Part shown: piece after piece, positions 50,993 to 63,240 of the stretch
How the letters are laid out: each line of letters opens with the position of its first letter
Position numbering within the stretch: the stretch's first letter is position 1
Assembly (NCBI GenBank): GCA_025655455.1
Contig: JAHXIV010000007.1
Span: forward strand, 1 to 64,000
Direction: 5' to 3'
Source: a gamma proteobacterium symbiont of Taylorina sp.
GTDB taxonomy: Bacteria > Pseudomonadota > Gammaproteobacteria > GRL18
DNA length: 64,000 bases
Made by a program: the position numbers and the translations under genes
The notes under the pieces: model-generated
The model's database searches: none
What the model was told of the DNA's origin: nothing
Seen by the model: the letters and a program-made list of their open reading frames with translations, nothing else

Positions 50993-52748
50993 TAACACTC
51001 CTCTTGAAACGATGTCTATCAACTTTAACGGGCACCTGCCTGTTAAGAGGATATTTTATTTCTTTTCTTAATGACCAGTGATAGTCTGTCACCTCAATAT
51101 CTCTAAGATAAATAAAAGCAGATTCTCCTGCATGAAAAACAACTTCTTTATTGACAGCAAAAAGATTATTTGGAGTGGGTAAAAAAACCATAAAATTATT
51201 TTCATAGACAAACTGAATAAACTCAGAAATCAGACTGCTATAGCCTTCTGATTCAACATTAACGGTGGTCAACCTGTCAGTATACGCAAGAAGTTTTGGG
51301 TTTTCAGGTATGGTTGACCAGGCATAAAATGGGCGATAAACAAAAAAAGCAGTCCATGGGTGTTTATACCAGTCATAATTTCCCCAGAGTAAAAGATCCC
51401 ACGAGGTTTTATTTTTATTTTTATAGGTTGAAAGCAGGTTGCCAAAAACCTCAGCCTCCGTTGCCACAATTTTTAATTTTAAATCAATATGCACTTTGGA
51501 AAGAAAATATTTGATATCTTTTAATAAAAAGAGGTAACTTTCCTGTGCCAGCAGTGTTATTTCAAGTGGTTTATTAGTATCCAGTTGATTTTCACGCTGA
51601 TAGTCAGTAATAAGGTGAATTAAATTATTAATACTATTGTTGTGTTGACCGGCATCGTTCTGAAAGTATCCCTGTAAAGATTTTATTGCATTGTCTACTT
51701 TGTAAAAATTGGGAGATACCATGGTGGGTGATGGTATCCCTTCTCCAAGCATCGATAGGTTTAACAGGTAATCCTGATCAATTGAGTGATTGATAACATA
51801 ACGAATTCGACTGTCTTTTATAGCCTGATGACCATTAATCATATTAAAATGCATTGCATAATTATTTTTAGATTCTGACACCGTCAGTTTTGCATATTTT
51901 GATAAGACGGTATCCACACTACTGGAAAAGGCAATTGAACTAATATCCAGTTCACTTTCACTATTTATCACCATATCAGTGGCTTGTTCAATGCCAAGAT
52001 CATTATATATAGTAATGGTTTCAACTTTGGCTTTATTTTCTCCCCAGTAATCTGGGTTTGCTTTTAAAACAACTTTTTTACTGTGTCGATCACCTTCAAT
52101 ATAACCTTCCGTTAAAATATAGGGTCCAAGACCGTACAATCCAGGTTCCGCTAAATTGGGACAGTTTGGCTTTCCATTCCAGCCAAATTCTTCAAGATAT
52201 TCCTTTGTATAAAACTGTAACCAATTCGCATCATGCAAAAACAGGCCATACGGTTCTTTTAAATAAAATCTCACCGTATAATCATCCACCTTTTCAAGGT
52301 AGTCAAAAATAGTATGAAACTTTGAAAAAACAAAAGGTTTTTTTACAAAGTATTTCATATTCAATACAACGGAGTCAGCATTAAATGGGCTTCCATCCTG
52401 AAATTTAACATCTTTTCTTAACTTAAATTCCCAAACTTTATCATCAATGCTTTTATGTGAGATAGCGACATCATACTGATACCCCTTATCATTGTCTGCT
52501 GGACGGACAAGTGAACCATTAATAGCATGTGATATAGCAAGATAGGGTAGGTTGGGAATAAATAGTTTGATATGTGAGCCTGGTTTAAACTTGCCATTGA
52601 CCTCGTTAAAACTAAAATCATTTGCTAAATTGAGCAATCTATAATCTTCATTTATTAAGCTATCATCAGCCGCCAGATGTGTGTTAAATAATCCAAAAAA
52701 CACTAATATAACTATATGGAAAAAGAAATAATAGTCGTTTATATTCAT
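50979..52748 (-). CDS. Orphan extracellular solute-binding protein, family 5
   Basis: 589 residues with a signal peptide (hydrophobic [16 protein letters not shown]). The fold is that of DppA/OppA-type binding proteins: [46 protein letters not shown] and [16 protein letters not shown] are typical of the family. Such proteins bind peptides, nickel or other solutes. No permease or ATPase genes are nearby; the gene is sandwiched by overlaps of 4 bp with kinase F and 14 bp with kinase E. It therefore probably delivers a ligand signal to one of them instead of feeding a transporter (inference). Confidence 0.88.
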   Translation of the reverse strand: MNINDYYFFFHIVILVFFGLFNTHLAADDSLINEDYRLLNLANDFSFNEVNGKFKPGSHIKLFIPNLPYLAISHAINGSLVRPADNDKGYQYDVAISHKSIDDKVWEFKLRKDVKFQDGSPFNADSVVLNMKYFVKKPFVFSKFHTIFDYLEKVDDYTVRFYLKEPYGLFLHDANWLQFYTKEYLEEFGWNGKPNCPNLAEPGLYGLGPYILTEGYIEGDRHSKKVVLKANPDYWGENKAKVETITIYNDLGIEQATDMVINSESELDISSIAFSSSVDTVLSKYAKLTVSESKNNYAMHFNMINGHQAIKDSRIRYVINHSIDQDYLLNLSMLGEGIPSPTMVSPNFYKVDNAIKSLQGYFQNDAGQHNNSINNLIHLITDYQRENQLDTNKPLEITLLAQESYLFLLKDIKYFLSKVHIDLKLKIVATEAEVFGNLLSTYKNKNKTSWDLLLWGNYDWYKHPWTAFFVYRPFYAWSTIPENPKLLAYTDRLTTVNVESEGYSSLISEFIQFVYENNFMVFLPTPNNLFAVNKEVVFHAGESAFIYLRDIEVTDYHWSLRKEIKYPLNRQVPVKVDRHRFKRSVNERP

Positions 52749-55700
52749 AATATTTCCAGTTTAACCAATTCTTCCAGAGCCAGTTCAAAATCATACTCAT
52801 CAATGGCTTTCAATAAACATTTTAAACCAGTTTTATGACTGGACATACCTGGTAGTTCCACTATCTCCTCTACTACATCAGTCGCATCAGGATCATCCTC
52901 TTCTAATAATTCTCGTAGTTTTCTCAACAGGAAATTGAATTTTTCTGTATCCAGAGGTTCATCTTGTACAGGTATTTTGTCTGTGGTATGTTCAAGTGCC
53001 TCTAAAGAGATAAAGACAATTGATAAGTTGTTATCCAGCATATCTAACAACCTGTCTATTTGCTCTGCAGACTGATTTTCTTTAGATGCTGATTCCAGTG
53101 CCTGTGCAGCCTGATAGATATCTCCAGCACCTATATTCCCTGCAACGCCTTTTAAACTATGGGCACAACGGACAGGAGCCTCCTTGTCATTGCTGTCCCG
53201 GGTCTGTTGAAACTGCTGGATAAAATCACTTTGTGTGTTTTTGAATTTTGTTAATAGTTTGCGATACAATTTTTGATTACCCTGACAGGTGGCCAGTCCT
53301 TCAGTGGTATCAATACCTGACAGTTCAGGTAATGGTACTTCATCTTCATTATCATCATCATCTAAATGATTTGTAATAATTTCTTTGTCCGGGTCTGATG
53401 GTGTAATCCATTGCGCCATAATCGCAAACATGTTATTGACATTAATCGGCTTTGCAATATGATCATTCATACCTGCTTGCATTACTTTTTCCTTATCACC
53501 TAACATGGCATTGGCTGTCATGGCTAATACAGGTAATTCCTTAAAGCGTTCCTGCTTGCGTAATTCAATAGTAGCTGTATAACCATCCATTACGGGCATC
53601 TGACAATCCATCAGAACTCCGTCAAAATCCTCATTATTCAGAATGTCCAATGCCTGCTGACCGTCATTAGCTACGGCAACACTAATTCCATTGGAGTTCA
53701 ATAACTCCAATGCTAATTCCTGATTAATTTCGTTATCTTCAACCAGCAGGATTCTGGCACCACGAAGTTTATTGATAGCTGATCGGGCTTGCTGTTGTTT
53801 ATTGCACGTTCCTTGAACATCTGTTACTTCATGCCCCATAGCACTCATAATGGCATCCAGCAGGCTGGATGGTGTAACGGGTTTTGTTAAAAATCCACTG
53901 ATATGAATACCCTGTGCAGCATGATGTGCCTCTTCCCGACCATAAGCAGTCACCATTATCACTGTAGGTATCTCAGTTAACTGGCTATTGGACTGAATTG
54001 CCCGGGTGGTTTCAATACCATCCATGCCCGGCATCTTCCAGTCCATTAATACCAACTGGTACGGGTCATAATCATTGGCTTGCTCTAACTGTAGCAATGC
54101 AGTTTCACCTGTGCCTGCCTGGTCAATGCGCAGACCAAAGCTGGCCAGCATAGCACTGAGAATTTCTCGTGATGAGTGATTATCATCCACCACCAGAACA
54201 CGCATAGCCCCTAAATCCGTGGCTGTTGAACGGCGTTGTGATAACTCTCCCTGTTGTTTGCCAAAGTGTGCGCTAAAGTGAAAAGTACTGCCCACACCGG
54301 ATTTACTTTCAACCCATATATCTCCGTTCATTAACTCAGTGAGCTTCTTGGAAATAGATAAACCTAATCCTGTTCCCCCGTATTTTCGGGTAGTAGATGC
54401 ATCGGCCTGAGAAAATGACTGGAATAATTTGCTTTGCTGCTCAACAGACATACCCACACCAGTATCATGTACTGCAAAGTGTAATTGTGCTTCTTTTTCA
54501 TCCTGCTCAATGACCTCAATTCTAAAGACAATTTCTCCCTGCTCGGTAAATTTCACCGCATTATTACCCAGATTGATGAGGATTTGTCCCAGACGCAGGG
54601 GATCACCAATCAGGGCTGTCGGCACTTCCACCGGCAAATCAAACATTAACTCCAGTCCATGCTCTTCCGCCTTAAGACCAAGCAGATTGGCCAGATTATC
54701 AAATACGTCTTCCAATCGAAAGTCGATAGCTTCCATATCCAGCTTACCGGCTTCAATCTTGGAAAAGTCGAGAATATCATTGATAATACCGAGTAATGCC
54801 TCACCCGAGCGATGTACCTTCTCAACATAATTGCGTTGTTTGCGGTTGAGTTCAGTTTGTAATGCCAGATAGGACATACCAATAATGGCATTCATCGGGG
54901 TACGGATTTCATGGCTCATATTAGCCAGAAAGTCTGACTTGGCACGTGTTGCCTCTTCGGCAACCTCTTTAGCGATACGCAGCTCCTGCTCAGCCTTTGA
55001 GCGGTCACTAATATCAATAATAATGCAGTGAGTACGAAGAAAATCACCTTTTGCATTCGTCTGCACTCTGCCAGTTAATAATACAATGATCGGTGTTCCC
55101 TTCTTATGCAATAGATGGAGTTCGACATTGTTGATATAGCCCTGATTTTTGAACTTGAAAAAATGATCGGAGAAAAGCTCACGAGTCTCCTCAGTCCAAA
55201 ACTCGTTGAACTTGTGGCCAAGCACTTCATCTCGCTGATAGCCAAGCAGATCTAACCAGATGGGATTGATATCAAGAATATTTCCATCAAAATCAAGTGA
55301 CTGATAAACCACTGGTGTATTCTGGAACAGGTGGCGGAAACGCTCCTCACTTGTTCTGAGTTCATCTTCTGCCTGTTTTCGTGCAGTGATATCCTTGAAC
55401 ATCACCACTGAACCAACCAGCTGAGTAGCTTTGTGCATTGGCACTGAGGTATACTCGACGGGGAAGCTGGTGCCGTTCTTACGCCACAAGACCTCATCAT
55501 CAATATCATGTCTTTCACCATCCTGAAAAGCTGCCCGCATGGGGCATTTGGCAGCATCATAATGGGTAGCGTCAATATGGGCATAGTGAATAGTTTCATG
55601 CATATCAATACCCAGCAGTTCATCCAGCGGGTAGTCCAGCATCTCGGCAGCCGCCCGGTTGTAAAAAGTCACCTTACCGTCAGTGTTCAGGCCAAAAATC

Positions 55701-58252
55701 CCTTCGCCAGCCGAATCCAGAATTAATTGAGTCCGCTCCTGTTGTTCCTGCAAAGCTTCCTTTACTTGTTTTTCTTCGGTAATATCTGAGGTCATAGCAA
55801 CAAAGTGGGTGACAAGACCTTTATCATTTTTAACCGGTGCAATGGAAATTTCACCCCAGTACAGCTCACCTGTTTTTTTACGGTTTAGAACTTCACTATG
55901 CCAGACTTTACCTGTACAAATTGTTTTCCATAAATCAGCATATTGCTGAGATGATGTTTTTCCACTTTTCAAAATACGAGGATTCTTGCCGATAACCTCA
56001 CTGGATTCATAACCGGTTACTCGGGTAAAAGTGGGATTAACATACTCAATATCCCCTTTAACATCAGTAATTACCACACATAGCGGGCTCTGCTCCACGG
56101 CTTGTACCACCTTGCGAAGCTCATCAGTACGATCATTGACCAAACTTTCAAGACGACTACGTGATCGCTCACCAATCCACACAGTTAATGCGGTTAATAA
56201 TAAGGCAATAAAAACAATACTCGCCAATACTCCAAATATCAGGGATCGCATCGCATAATAAGGCTCCATTGCTTCAGAGAGATCGATTTCCGTAGCCAAC
56301 CCAACCCCCAGATTTTCCAGCCAGCTCCATGCGCCCATCACTATAACACCGCGATAGTCACGATAACCGTTAATATCCAGTCCATCTTTACCGCTTAATG
56401 TTTGTTTGGCCATTTTTGTTAATGGCCATTGGGAACGCTTGACTGCAGGTAAATATCCATCTACAAGATTGCCTCCAGGATCATGAATTTGCAAACTAAG
56501 TAATTGGGAATCAGAAGTAAAATAGTTGCTCAGTTTGGATAACTGTTCTTTAAATCTTGATTCCGTAAGTAGCCTTGCATGGCGATCAAAAGCATAGGTT
56601 TCACTGGTTTCCCCCATTCCTCCAACACGAGTAATACGGCCAAACTCCATAACCGGATCAAAGCGTAGTGTGACAACGGCGATGACTTTGTCTGAAGTAT
56701 TGTATAATGGAGCGGCAAAAAACATGGTTGCTGCTCTTTTGACCATTCGCCCGGAGCTATCTTTTAAGGGCACATCAGAAAATATGGGGGGAATAAATAC
56801 CGTTTCACCGCTAAAAGCTCTGTCCATTAATTCCTTTTTTTGCTCTGCAATCAGATTACGGCTACCTATATTGGTATCACGTCTGGAAGCAACACTGATT
56901 CTATCCGGTGCAATAATAAAAAAACCTTTGGCATTCATTTCATCCATATGATATTGGTATAGATTACGTAATTCCTTTAGTACCATACTCTGACGAATCA
57001 CTTTGGCATCACGAGGTAAGTCCAATAGCTGCTCAGTCAGTGGTAGGAGATTGCGGTCATGTGCCAGATGTTGTATTTCCCGGGTACGGCTTTTTAACCA
57101 CATTAGCATTGTTTCTTTGACTGCGTGATTAACGGTTGTTAATGTATCCCCTATTTCAACTCTGAGCTGCCGGTTCATGCGCTCCATGGCAAACCAGGCA
57201 ACAAATATTACTATCGCCAGAAAACCGGCAACAGCAATTATCCCGATATAGGTAAGATGACGGCGCTGAAAAAAATTGTCCATTATTTTACTATGCAGGC
57301 GTGTAATTATTACCAGAAAAATGAGAAGTATGATCAAAAACAAGGCAAACCATAACAGTAAGTTCAGTAATGATGATTCTTCCGGAGATTTTTCTTCTGC
57401 AGTCAATTCAGTTTTTTTATCATCCTTTGCAAATATTACCTCTGCTTGTTCAGACAAAACGGTCACTGCACTTTTGTCTTCCCTGCTGACAAGTTCACTC
57501 CAACGATTAAGCACTTTTTTTCGTTCAGCCGGAGATATTTTTTTCATCCCGTTATCAACCATTTTCAGCAGCTTTGAACGACCTTCAGCCACAGCTATCC
57601 GCCATTCATTACTATAAAGCAGGTGGCTATCAGAAATTTTAAATTTATCCAGTAGTTTCTGATCTTTGAGGTGGTAAATACCTGTGGGTGTATCTGCGGC
57701 AAAGGATTTTAATTTTCCCTTCTTAATATCACTAAACAGTGCTTCATAGTTATTATACGGGATGACCGCATCTGCCGGCAGACGTCCTTTCAGATGTGTT
57801 TCAACATAGTCACCAGCCAGTACACCGGTTCGATAACCGGCTAAATCTTCAACACGCTCAATGAGAGGAAGGCTGCGATGAAGAAATACATGGGTATCTG
57901 TGTTGGTGAGTGTGGAGCCATAATCCAGATAATGATCGCGTTGTTTGCTGAAAAATAAACCGGCATGAAGTTGGGATTGTCCTGACTTCACTCTCTCAAG
58001 TGACTCCGACCAACTTGCCGGATGAAAATCAATTTCTATCTGATTTTTTTCTGACCATAATTTCCACAAATCAATAATCATCCCGGCTGGATTACCCTGT
58101 GCATCCTGAAAGTGAAAGGGTACGCAATCAGTACAATAGGTGATAGAGACTCGTGTCTGAGAAAAATTGTCATCTGCAGCACAAAGGCTATTAGAAATGC
58201 TAATAAAAAGTATGAATGAAAAAATTAAATACCATAAGCGGAAAGTTAACAC
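52745..58252 (-). CDS. Hybrid kinase F: SBP family 3, dCache, PAS3, HisKA, HATPase, REC2, Hpt
   Basis: 1835 residues with a GTG start preceded by AAAAGGAG. Signal peptide (1-25), SBP family 3 module (about 31-265: [20 protein letters not shown]), TM (292-318), a second TM (about 335-357), a dCache-like periplasmic sensor (to about 650) and TM (665-690). Cytoplasmic PAS at about 715, 843 and 970 are followed by HisKA (SHEIRTP near 1112), HATPase, receivers near 1350 (LMDWKMPGM) and 1500 (MDCQMPVM), Hpt (AHSLKG near 1697) and tail. Two unrelated extracellular sensors in one chain are notable. It is the first gene of the array and overlaps the SBP family 5 gene by 4 bp. Confidence 0.92.
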   Translation of the reverse strand: MLTFRLWYLIFSFILFISISNSLCAADDNFSQTRVSITYCTDCVPFHFQDAQGNPAGMIIDLWKLWSEKNQIEIDFHPASWSESLERVKSGQSQLHAGLFFSKQRDHYLDYGSTLTNTDTHVFLHRSLPLIERVEDLAGYRTGVLAGDYVETHLKGRLPADAVIPYNNYEALFSDIKKGKLKSFAADTPTGIYHLKDQKLLDKFKISDSHLLYSNEWRIAVAEGRSKLLKMVDNGMKKISPAERKKVLNRWSELVSREDKSAVTVLSEQAEVIFAKDDKKTELTAEEKSPEESSLLNLLLWFALFLIILLIFLVIITRLHSKIMDNFFQRRHLTYIGIIAVAGFLAIVIFVAWFAMERMNRQLRVEIGDTLTTVNHAVKETMLMWLKSRTREIQHLAHDRNLLPLTEQLLDLPRDAKVIRQSMVLKELRNLYQYHMDEMNAKGFFIIAPDRISVASRRDTNIGSRNLIAEQKKELMDRAFSGETVFIPPIFSDVPLKDSSGRMVKRAATMFFAAPLYNTSDKVIAVVTLRFDPVMEFGRITRVGGMGETSETYAFDRHARLLTESRFKEQLSKLSNYFTSDSQLLSLQIHDPGGNLVDGYLPAVKRSQWPLTKMAKQTLSGKDGLDINGYRDYRGVIVMGAWSWLENLGVGLATEIDLSEAMEPYYAMRSLIFGVLASIVFIALLLTALTVWIGERSRSRLESLVNDRTDELRKVVQAVEQSPLCVVITDVKGDIEYVNPTFTRVTGYESSEVIGKNPRILKSGKTSSQQYADLWKTICTGKVWHSEVLNRKKTGELYWGEISIAPVKNDKGLVTHFVAMTSDITEEKQVKEALQEQQERTQLILDSAGEGIFGLNTDGKVTFYNRAAAEMLDYPLDELLGIDMHETIHYAHIDATHYDAAKCPMRAAFQDGERHDIDDEVLWRKNGTSFPVEYTSVPMHKATQLVGSVVMFKDITARKQAEDELRTSEERFRHLFQNTPVVYQSLDFDGNILDINPIWLDLLGYQRDEVLGHKFNEFWTEETRELFSDHFFKFKNQGYINNVELHLLHKKGTPIIVLLTGRVQTNAKGDFLRTHCIIIDISDRSKAEQELRIAKEVAEEATRAKSDFLANMSHEIRTPMNAIIGMSYLALQTELNRKQRNYVEKVHRSGEALLGIINDILDFSKIEAGKLDMEAIDFRLEDVFDNLANLLGLKAEEHGLELMFDLPVEVPTALIGDPLRLGQILINLGNNAVKFTEQGEIVFRIEVIEQDEKEAQLHFAVHDTGVGMSVEQQSKLFQSFSQADASTTRKYGGTGLGLSISKKLTELMNGDIWVESKSGVGSTFHFSAHFGKQQGELSQRRSTATDLGAMRVLVVDDNHSSREILSAMLASFGLRIDQAGTGETALLQLEQANDYDPYQLVLMDWKMPGMDGIETTRAIQSNSQLTEIPTVIMVTAYGREEAHHAAQGIHISGFLTKPVTPSSLLDAIMSAMGHEVTDVQGTCNKQQQARSAINKLRGARILLVEDNEINQELALELLNSNGISVAVANDGQQALDILNNEDFDGVLMDCQMPVMDGYTATIELRKQERFKELPVLAMTANAMLGDKEKVMQAGMNDHIAKPINVNNMFAIMAQWITPSDPDKEIITNHLDDDDNEDEVPLPELSGIDTTEGLATCQGNQKLYRKLLTKFKNTQSDFIQQFQQTRDSNDKEAPVRCAHSLKGVAGNIGAGDIYQAAQALESASKENQSAEQIDRLLDMLDNNLSIVFISLEALEHTTDKIPVQDEPLDTEKFNFLLRKLRELLEEDDPDATDVVEEIVELPGMSSHKTGLKCLLKAIDEYDFELALEELVKLEIL

Positions 58253-58778
58253 CTTGATAAATCTCCTTTTAAAATAATATCTGCAGATCGTTTATCCTTG
58301 AAAATGCAGTTAGAATTAAAACCAATTCTCAATTTGTAACTTTTTAATGCGTTCAAACTCTGATGTGTTGCGAGTTATTAATGTTGCCTGATGTGCTACA
58401 GCTGTTCCTTGTTTCTTAAGGGATGCTCTAATACAAGCGGAAACTTTAGCTTCTTTTTTGAGGTGACTGAGATAGTAAATGCTGGCTAATATTTCCCATG
58501 CCCTTAAAGTAATAAATTAGAGTATTTGTATCTAATAGATACCTTATAATCCCCCGATAATTATGTGTAATTGTAATTATATGTGGTATTAACAATAAGT
58601 CAAATTTATCAATCTGAAGTTTTCTGGAAACCTGATTCTTCCGTTCACTATAAGCGAGAGGGCTTGATCCGGAGGTGTTTATTAGTTGAGGTGCATATTT
58701 ATTTTCTGTCCAATCAGGAATTTGATTCCCTATTAACCGGAAATATTATTCCGATTAATGTAAAAAATTGAGAAATCT
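58253..58778. other. Intergenic region with vapC remnant
   Basis: 526 bp without an intact gene. 58253-58290 holds the ribosome-binding site region of kinase F, 58317-58547 is a broken vapC, and 58560-58778 shows no recognisable coding or repeat signal. This is accessory-type debris between the kinase array and the hslO-gat operon. Confidence 0.7.
58317..58547 (-). pseudogene. vapC: VapC-type PIN-domain toxin remnant
   Basis: One frame starts RYLLDTNTLIYYFKGMGNIS, the PIN-domain N-terminus with its catalytic Asp. It is ATA-initiated and ends early. A second frame gives SLKKQGTAVAHQ and then ATLITRNTSEFERI and KLQIENWF with a TAA at 58317-58319, the usual VapC C-terminus. The IGPxDxLIAAHA segment between QGT and ATLIT is missing and the middle of the protein is lost. 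The start codon, a frame and an active-site stretch are therefore gone. VapC toxins cleave initiator tRNA. No vapB antitoxin is recognisable upstream. Confidence 0.75.
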
Positions 58779-59657
58779 TTAATGCCTGATAGAAGGATCG
58801 GAAGGCTGAACCTGTGGGGAGTATATTTCTGCAATGTCAATTTCATCAAATTGATAAGTTTTGCCGCAAAATTCACAATCAACAGAGATATTACCCTGTT
58901 CTTTAATAATCTCTGCTGCTTCCTGATGATTGATTGAGTGCAGCATTTTGGTGACTTTTTTTCTGCTGCAAGTACATTTAAAGTAGACTGATTGTGCATT
59001 AAACAGGCGAATATCTTCTTCGTGATATAAGCGGTAAAGAATTTTTTTAGCATCCAGAGTCAGCAGCTCATCATCTTTAATGGTACTACCCAGATGAGTG
59101 ATACGATCCCAATTATCATTATCTTCTCTATTTCCCGGTAATTGCTGCAATAATAAGCCACCGGCAGCCTTTCCATCTGCAGCCAGAAACAGTCGTGTTT
59201 CCAGTTGTTCAGAGCGTAGTAAATAAGCTTCCAGAAATTCAGCAATGCTGTTGCCATCTAAAGCAACGACACCCTGATAGCGTTCTTTAGTTTTGGATTG
59301 CTCAATGGTGATAACCAGAGTGCCGCTGCCTAATAGAATTTTGAGGTCATTTTCATCAGGAAATGGATTCTGGTACTTGGCCACACCACGTACACCAAAA
59401 TCATTGCTGCACTCTACAACCATCAATGTAAGTGCACCACCGCCGCTGGCCTGAATAGTCAGGGATCCTTCAAATTTTAAAGTGGCTGATAACAAAACAG
59501 ATGCTGCGACCACTTCACCCAGATACTCACGAATTATTTTTGGATAAGTGTGATTGGACAATATGGCCTGCCAGGCTTCTTTGATTTGAACAATTTCCCC
59601 GCGGATATCGGCTTTATCAAAAATAAAGCGGGTTAATTTATCTGCTGTTTGAGTCAT
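58779..59657 (-). CDS. hslO: Redox-regulated chaperone Hsp33
   Basis: 292 residues, the usual Hsp33 length. The N-terminal domain has [15 protein letters not shown] and [15 protein letters not shown]; the C-terminal redox switch has CTC and CEFC, the four zinc-binding cysteines that form disulfides under oxidative stress and activate holdase function. It acts in the cytoplasm. It overlaps gatB by 4 bp, making it the last gene of the gatC-gatA-gatB-hslO operon. Confidence 0.97.
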   Translation of the reverse strand: MTQTADKLTRFIFDKADIRGEIVQIKEAWQAILSNHTYPKIIREYLGEVVAASVLLSATLKFEGSLTIQASGGGALTLMVVECSNDFGVRGVAKYQNPFPDENDLKILLGSGTLVITIEQSKTKERYQGVVALDGNSIAEFLEAYLLRSEQLETRLFLAADGKAAGGLLLQQLPGNREDNDNWDRITHLGSTIKDDELLTLDAKKILYRLYHEEDIRLFNAQSVYFKCTCSRKKVTKMLHSINHQEAAEIIKEQGNISVDCEFCGKTYQFDEIDIAEIYSPQVQPSDPSIRH

Positions 59658-61087
59658 GACTTTAGTTTTTGTTGTAATAATTGATTGACCTGACCCGGAT
59701 TAGCCTTTCCTTTTGAGGCCTTCATGACTTGTCCGACAAAGAAACCAATCAGTTGTTCTTTACCATTTTTAAACTCTGCAACCTGGCCGGGATTATTGCT
59801 GATAACTTCATCAATAATGGCTTCAATTGCGCCGTTATCAGTAATTTGCTTTAGACCTTTTTTATCAATAATTGCATCAGCATCACCTTCACCAGTCCAC
59901 ATAGCCTGAAAAATTTCCTTGGCAATCTTCCCTGAGATGGTATTGTCCTTAATTCTTTTCAATAAGCCAATTAATAATTCTGCTGTAACAGGACAATCTT
60001 TAATGTCCATATCATTTTTATTGATCAAGGCTGATACTTCCCCTAACAGCCAGTTTGCCGCCATTTTAGAATCATCAACAGCCTGTTGCACCTGTTCAAA
60101 GTAATCGGCCATATTTCTGTCTACCGTCAATGCCCGGGCATCTTTTTCTGCCAGTCCCAGTTCGCTGACATAACGTGTACATTTCTCATCAGGCAATTCA
60201 GGTAATGTGGCACGAATTGCCTCAATTTCTTCATCTGAGATGACAATAGGTAAAAGATCAGGATCAGGGAAGTAACGATAGTCGTTGGCTTCTTCCTTAC
60301 TGCGCATAGGACGGGTTTCATTTTTATCGGCATCATAAAGACGTGTCTCCTGAACAATCCGACCACCCTCCTCCAGAATATCCATTTGACGTTCTATTTC
60401 AACATTAATGGCTTTTTCGACAAAACGAAAAGAATTAATATTCTTTAATTCTGCTCGGGTACCAAATTCTTCCTGTCCCTTGGGACGCAGGGAAACATTG
60501 GCATCACAACGAAAGGAACCTTCCTGCATATTACCATCTGAAATTCCCAGATAACGCACAATGGAGTGGATTTTTTTCATATAAGCCACAGCTTCCACCG
60601 CACTGCGCAGATCAGGCTCTGAAACTATTTCTAATAGTGGTGTGCCGGCTCGGTTTAAATCAATCCCTGTCTGGCCATGAAAATTCTCGTGCAAAGATTT
60701 TCCTGCATCTTCTTCCATATGAGCACGGGTTACGCCGATACGCTTTGTTTCACCATTATCCAGCTCAATATCAATATGCCCTTCACCCACAACAGGATAA
60801 TACAATTGGCTGATCTGATAGGCTTTGGGAGAATCCGGATAGAAATAATTTTTTCGATCAAAGACTGAGCGATTATTAATCTTTGCACCCACTGCTAAAC
60901 CAAACATCACAGATTTTTTCAGTGCTTCTCCGTTAAAAACAGGCAATACACCCGGTAAGCCCATATCAACTGTACTCATCTGAGTATTAGGCTCTGCACC
61001 ATAGGCGGTTGAAGAACCCGAAAATATTTTTGATCGGGTGGACAATTGCACATGGATTTCCAAACCAATAACGACTTCCCATTGCAT
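59654..61087 (-). CDS. gatB: Asp-tRNA(Asn)/Glu-tRNA(Gln) amidotransferase subunit B
   Basis: 477 residues from the ATG at 61087, preceded by GAGG 12 bases upstream; a GTG at 61096 sits too close to that site. It has [54 protein letters not shown] and a C-terminal YqeY-like tail ([16 protein letters not shown]). GatB holds the kinase site and tRNA-binding tail of the GatCAB complex, which makes Gln-tRNA or Asn-tRNA by transamidation. It follows gatA after a 180-bp gap with a large hairpin. Confidence 0.97.
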   Translation of the reverse strand: MQWEVVIGLEIHVQLSTRSKIFSGSSTAYGAEPNTQMSTVDMGLPGVLPVFNGEALKKSVMFGLAVGAKINNRSVFDRKNYFYPDSPKAYQISQLYYPVVGEGHIDIELDNGETKRIGVTRAHMEEDAGKSLHENFHGQTGIDLNRAGTPLLEIVSEPDLRSAVEAVAYMKKIHSIVRYLGISDGNMQEGSFRCDANVSLRPKGQEEFGTRAELKNINSFRFVEKAINVEIERQMDILEEGGRIVQETRLYDADKNETRPMRSKEEANDYRYFPDPDLLPIVISDEEIEAIRATLPELPDEKCTRYVSELGLAEKDARALTVDRNMADYFEQVQQAVDDSKMAANWLLGEVSALINKNDMDIKDCPVTAELLIGLLKRIKDNTISGKIAKEIFQAMWTGEGDADAIIDKKGLKQITDNGAIEAIIDEVISNNPGQVAEFKNGKEQLIGFFVGQVMKASKGKANPGQVNQLLQQKLKS

Positions 61088-61143
61088 AACGATCACTAAC
61101 CTCTTAGGTTTTAAACTTTAAATTTATATGTCATCCGCACTAA

Positions 61144-61247
61144 GGTGATGGTGTTCGTTATAGCGGGGACGCTCAAGTACATCCTTGTAACGCTTTGAGA
61201 AAAACATCCGTGTTTTTCTAAACCCCGGTATAGCGAACACCATCACC
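61144..61247. repeat. Large nested hairpin between gatA and gatB
   Basis: Arms of 25 bases (61144-61168 and 61223-61247) pair with only two mismatches: GGTGATGGTGTTCG and CGAACACCATCACC at the base. Inside lie CTCAAGTACATCCTTGTA and a perfect 9-bp hairpin AGAAAAACA/TGTTTTTCT (61198-61219). It looks like an inserted palindromic element or dispersed repeat within the gat operon. Confidence 0.8.
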
Positions 61248-61269
61248 AACACGGATTTTCATCACACCT

Positions 61270-62724
61270 CTACACAAATAACGCAGGCACTTTTTTATGC
61301 CAATCTGTTTGCTGTTGAAACTGATGAGCTATGTTCAATAACTTTGCCTCTGAAAAATGCTTGCCTATTAACTGTAATCCCACCGGCATATTATTTACAA
61401 AGCCTGCTGGAATTGACATGCCGGGCAGGCCTGCCAGATTGACTGCAATGGTGTAAATATCGGACAGATACATGGTAATGGGATCATCACTGAACTCCCC
61501 CAGATTAAATGCAGTGGAAGGTGCAGCAGGTCCCATAATCACATCGACCTCTTTAAAGGCCTGATTAAAATCATCACTGATCAAACGACGGGTTTTCTGA
61601 GCTTTTACATAATAGGCATCATAAAAACCTTCTGACAAAGCATAAGTACCAATCAGTATGCGGCGTTTGACTTCAGCACCAAAGCCCTCACCACGAGATC
61701 GAATATAGAGATCATTTAAATTTTTGGGTTCTTCACAGCGGTGACCAAAACGCACACCATCCATACGAGACAGGTTGGAAGAGCATTCTGATGGTGCAAT
61801 AATATAATAAGTCGGTACCGATAAATGGCTGTTGGGCAGGCTGATCTCACTGACAACAGCACCCATTTTTTCATATTCTTTAACCGCAGCTTCAATGACT
61901 TTAGCCACTGAATCATCCAGGCCTTCAGCAAAATATTCTTTTGGCAAGCCTATTTTCAAACCTTCCATAGCAGCGTTTAAATCTGCTGTATAATCAGGCA
62001 CGGCTTCATCCACACTGGTGGAATCTCTGCTGTCAAAGCCGGCCATTACATTAAGCATAATAGCGGCATCTTCTGCTGTACGAGTCATAGGTCCTGCCTG
62101 ATCCAGACTGGAAGCAAAGGCAATCATGCCGTAACGTGATACCCGGCCATAGGTGGGTTTTAATCCGGTGATACCACAAAAGGATGCTGGTTGACGAATT
62201 GAACCACCGGTGTCAGTCCCGGTTGCTGCCGGGGTTAATCGGGCAGCAACAGAAGCGGCTGAGCCACCGGAAGAACCGCCGGGTACAGTATCCAATGACC
62301 AGGGGTTTTTAACCGGGCCATACCAGGAAGTTTCATTTGAAGATCCCATGGCAAATTCATCCATGTTGGTCTTACCCAGCATGACTGCACCTGAGTGATT
62401 AAATTTTTCAATAGTTGTCGCATTATAAGGCGATATAAAGGGATCCAGCATTTTGGAGCCGCAAGAGGTTTTTATATCTTTGGTACAAAAAATGTCTTTT
62501 TGAGCCAGGGGGATACCATTTATAATCGTTGCCTGACCTGCTGCACGTTGCTCATCTGCTTGTTTTGCCTGCTGTAATGCAAGATCCGGCACTATGGTAA
62601 TAAAACTGTTTAATTGTTCATCTAATGAATTGATACGATTTAGATAATGCCGGGTTAATTCAACACTGGAAAAATCTCCGGCCTTTAATCCGGCTGTGAG
62701 TTCGGCAATGGTTTTGTTATGCAT
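61270..62724 (-). CDS. gatA: Asp-tRNA(Asn)/Glu-tRNA(Gln) amidotransferase subunit A
   Basis: 484 residues, the standard GatA length. The amidase catalytic triad is visible: Lys in PLAQKDIF, and the two serines in [14 protein letters not shown] and [12 protein letters not shown]. GatA releases ammonia from glutamine or asparagine and channels it to GatB. The C-terminus ends [13 protein letters not shown] as in other GatA proteins. It follows gatC by 26 bp. Confidence 0.98.
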   Translation of the reverse strand: MHNKTIAELTAGLKAGDFSSVELTRHYLNRINSLDEQLNSFITIVPDLALQQAKQADEQRAAGQATIINGIPLAQKDIFCTKDIKTSCGSKMLDPFISPYNATTIEKFNHSGAVMLGKTNMDEFAMGSSNETSWYGPVKNPWSLDTVPGGSSGGSAASVAARLTPAATGTDTGGSIRQPASFCGITGLKPTYGRVSRYGMIAFASSLDQAGPMTRTAEDAAIMLNVMAGFDSRDSTSVDEAVPDYTADLNAAMEGLKIGLPKEYFAEGLDDSVAKVIEAAVKEYEKMGAVVSEISLPNSHLSVPTYYIIAPSECSSNLSRMDGVRFGHRCEEPKNLNDLYIRSRGEGFGAEVKRRILIGTYALSEGFYDAYYVKAQKTRRLISDDFNQAFKEVDVIMGPAAPSTAFNLGEFSDDPITMYLSDIYTIAVNLAGLPGMSIPAGFVNNMPVGLQLIGKHFSEAKLLNIAHQFQQQTDWHKKVPALFV

Positions 62725-62750
62725 GTTTGTTATCCAATTTATTCAGCAAC

Positions 62751-63041
62751 TTATTCTACAACTCTGGGCACAAGGAACAAACCTGCTTCAACTTCTGGTG
62801 AATGTGCCATTAGATTATCTCTATCATTCACTTCTGTAACTTCATCCAGGCGTAAACGCTGTACACTATCCAGAGGATGGGACATGGGCTTAACTTCATC
62901 AGTATTGATTGAATCCAGCTGCTCAACCAAATCTAAAATATTTGATAAATTAGTCGCATATTCAGGGATATCCTGATCATTGATTCCCAGTCTTGCCAAA
63001 AAGGCAATTTTTTCAACATCACTTTTATCCAGTTTGGACAT
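62751..63041 (-). CDS. gatC: Asp-tRNA(Asn)/Glu-tRNA(Gln) amidotransferase subunit C
   Basis: 96 residues from the ATG at 63041. The open frame extends to 63116, but MSKLDKSDVEKIAFLARLGI is the normal GatC start. VKPMSHPLD and LRLDEV are family motifs, and the end (EAGLFLVPRVVE) is the classic GatC C-terminus. It is the small subunit that wraps around GatA and stabilises GatCAB. It is the first gene of the operon, divergent from mreB. Confidence 0.96.
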   Translation of the reverse strand: MSKLDKSDVEKIAFLARLGINDQDIPEYATNLSNILDLVEQLDSINTDEVKPMSHPLDSVQRLRLDEVTEVNDRDNLMAHSPEVEAGLFLVPRVVE

Positions 63042-63180
63042 CAGTAATTCTCCATTGCAGTATTTAGGGATGAGGCAGAAATCCCTTGGATTTTCTATTA
63101 TAAATTTGATTATCAATTTCTATAGGGTGCATAAGTTACCACAAATTTAATAAATTTATTAGTAATTAATGACTGAAAAT

Positions 63181-63209
63181 TGGACATTTTTTGATAATAT
63201 TCCTAAAAT
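63181..63209 (+). promoter_or_regulatory. Sigma-70-like promoter upstream of mreB
   Basis: TGGACA (63181-63186) and TAAAAT (63204-63209) with a 17-bp spacer lie about 118 bp before the mreB ATG. A small GGCAG-AAG-CTGCC hairpin at 63291-63303 sits in the leader just before the AAGGAAA ribosome-binding site. Confidence 0.5.
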
Positions 63210-63240
63210 GCAGGGTTCTATGTCTAAAATACTTCGCTGA

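Noticed and set aside
28477-58252. Polyketide/NRPS-like or phage-like giant gene cluster
   Set aside because: The large ORFs all resolve into sensor-kinase-receiver-Hpt domains; there are no synthase or structural phage motifs.
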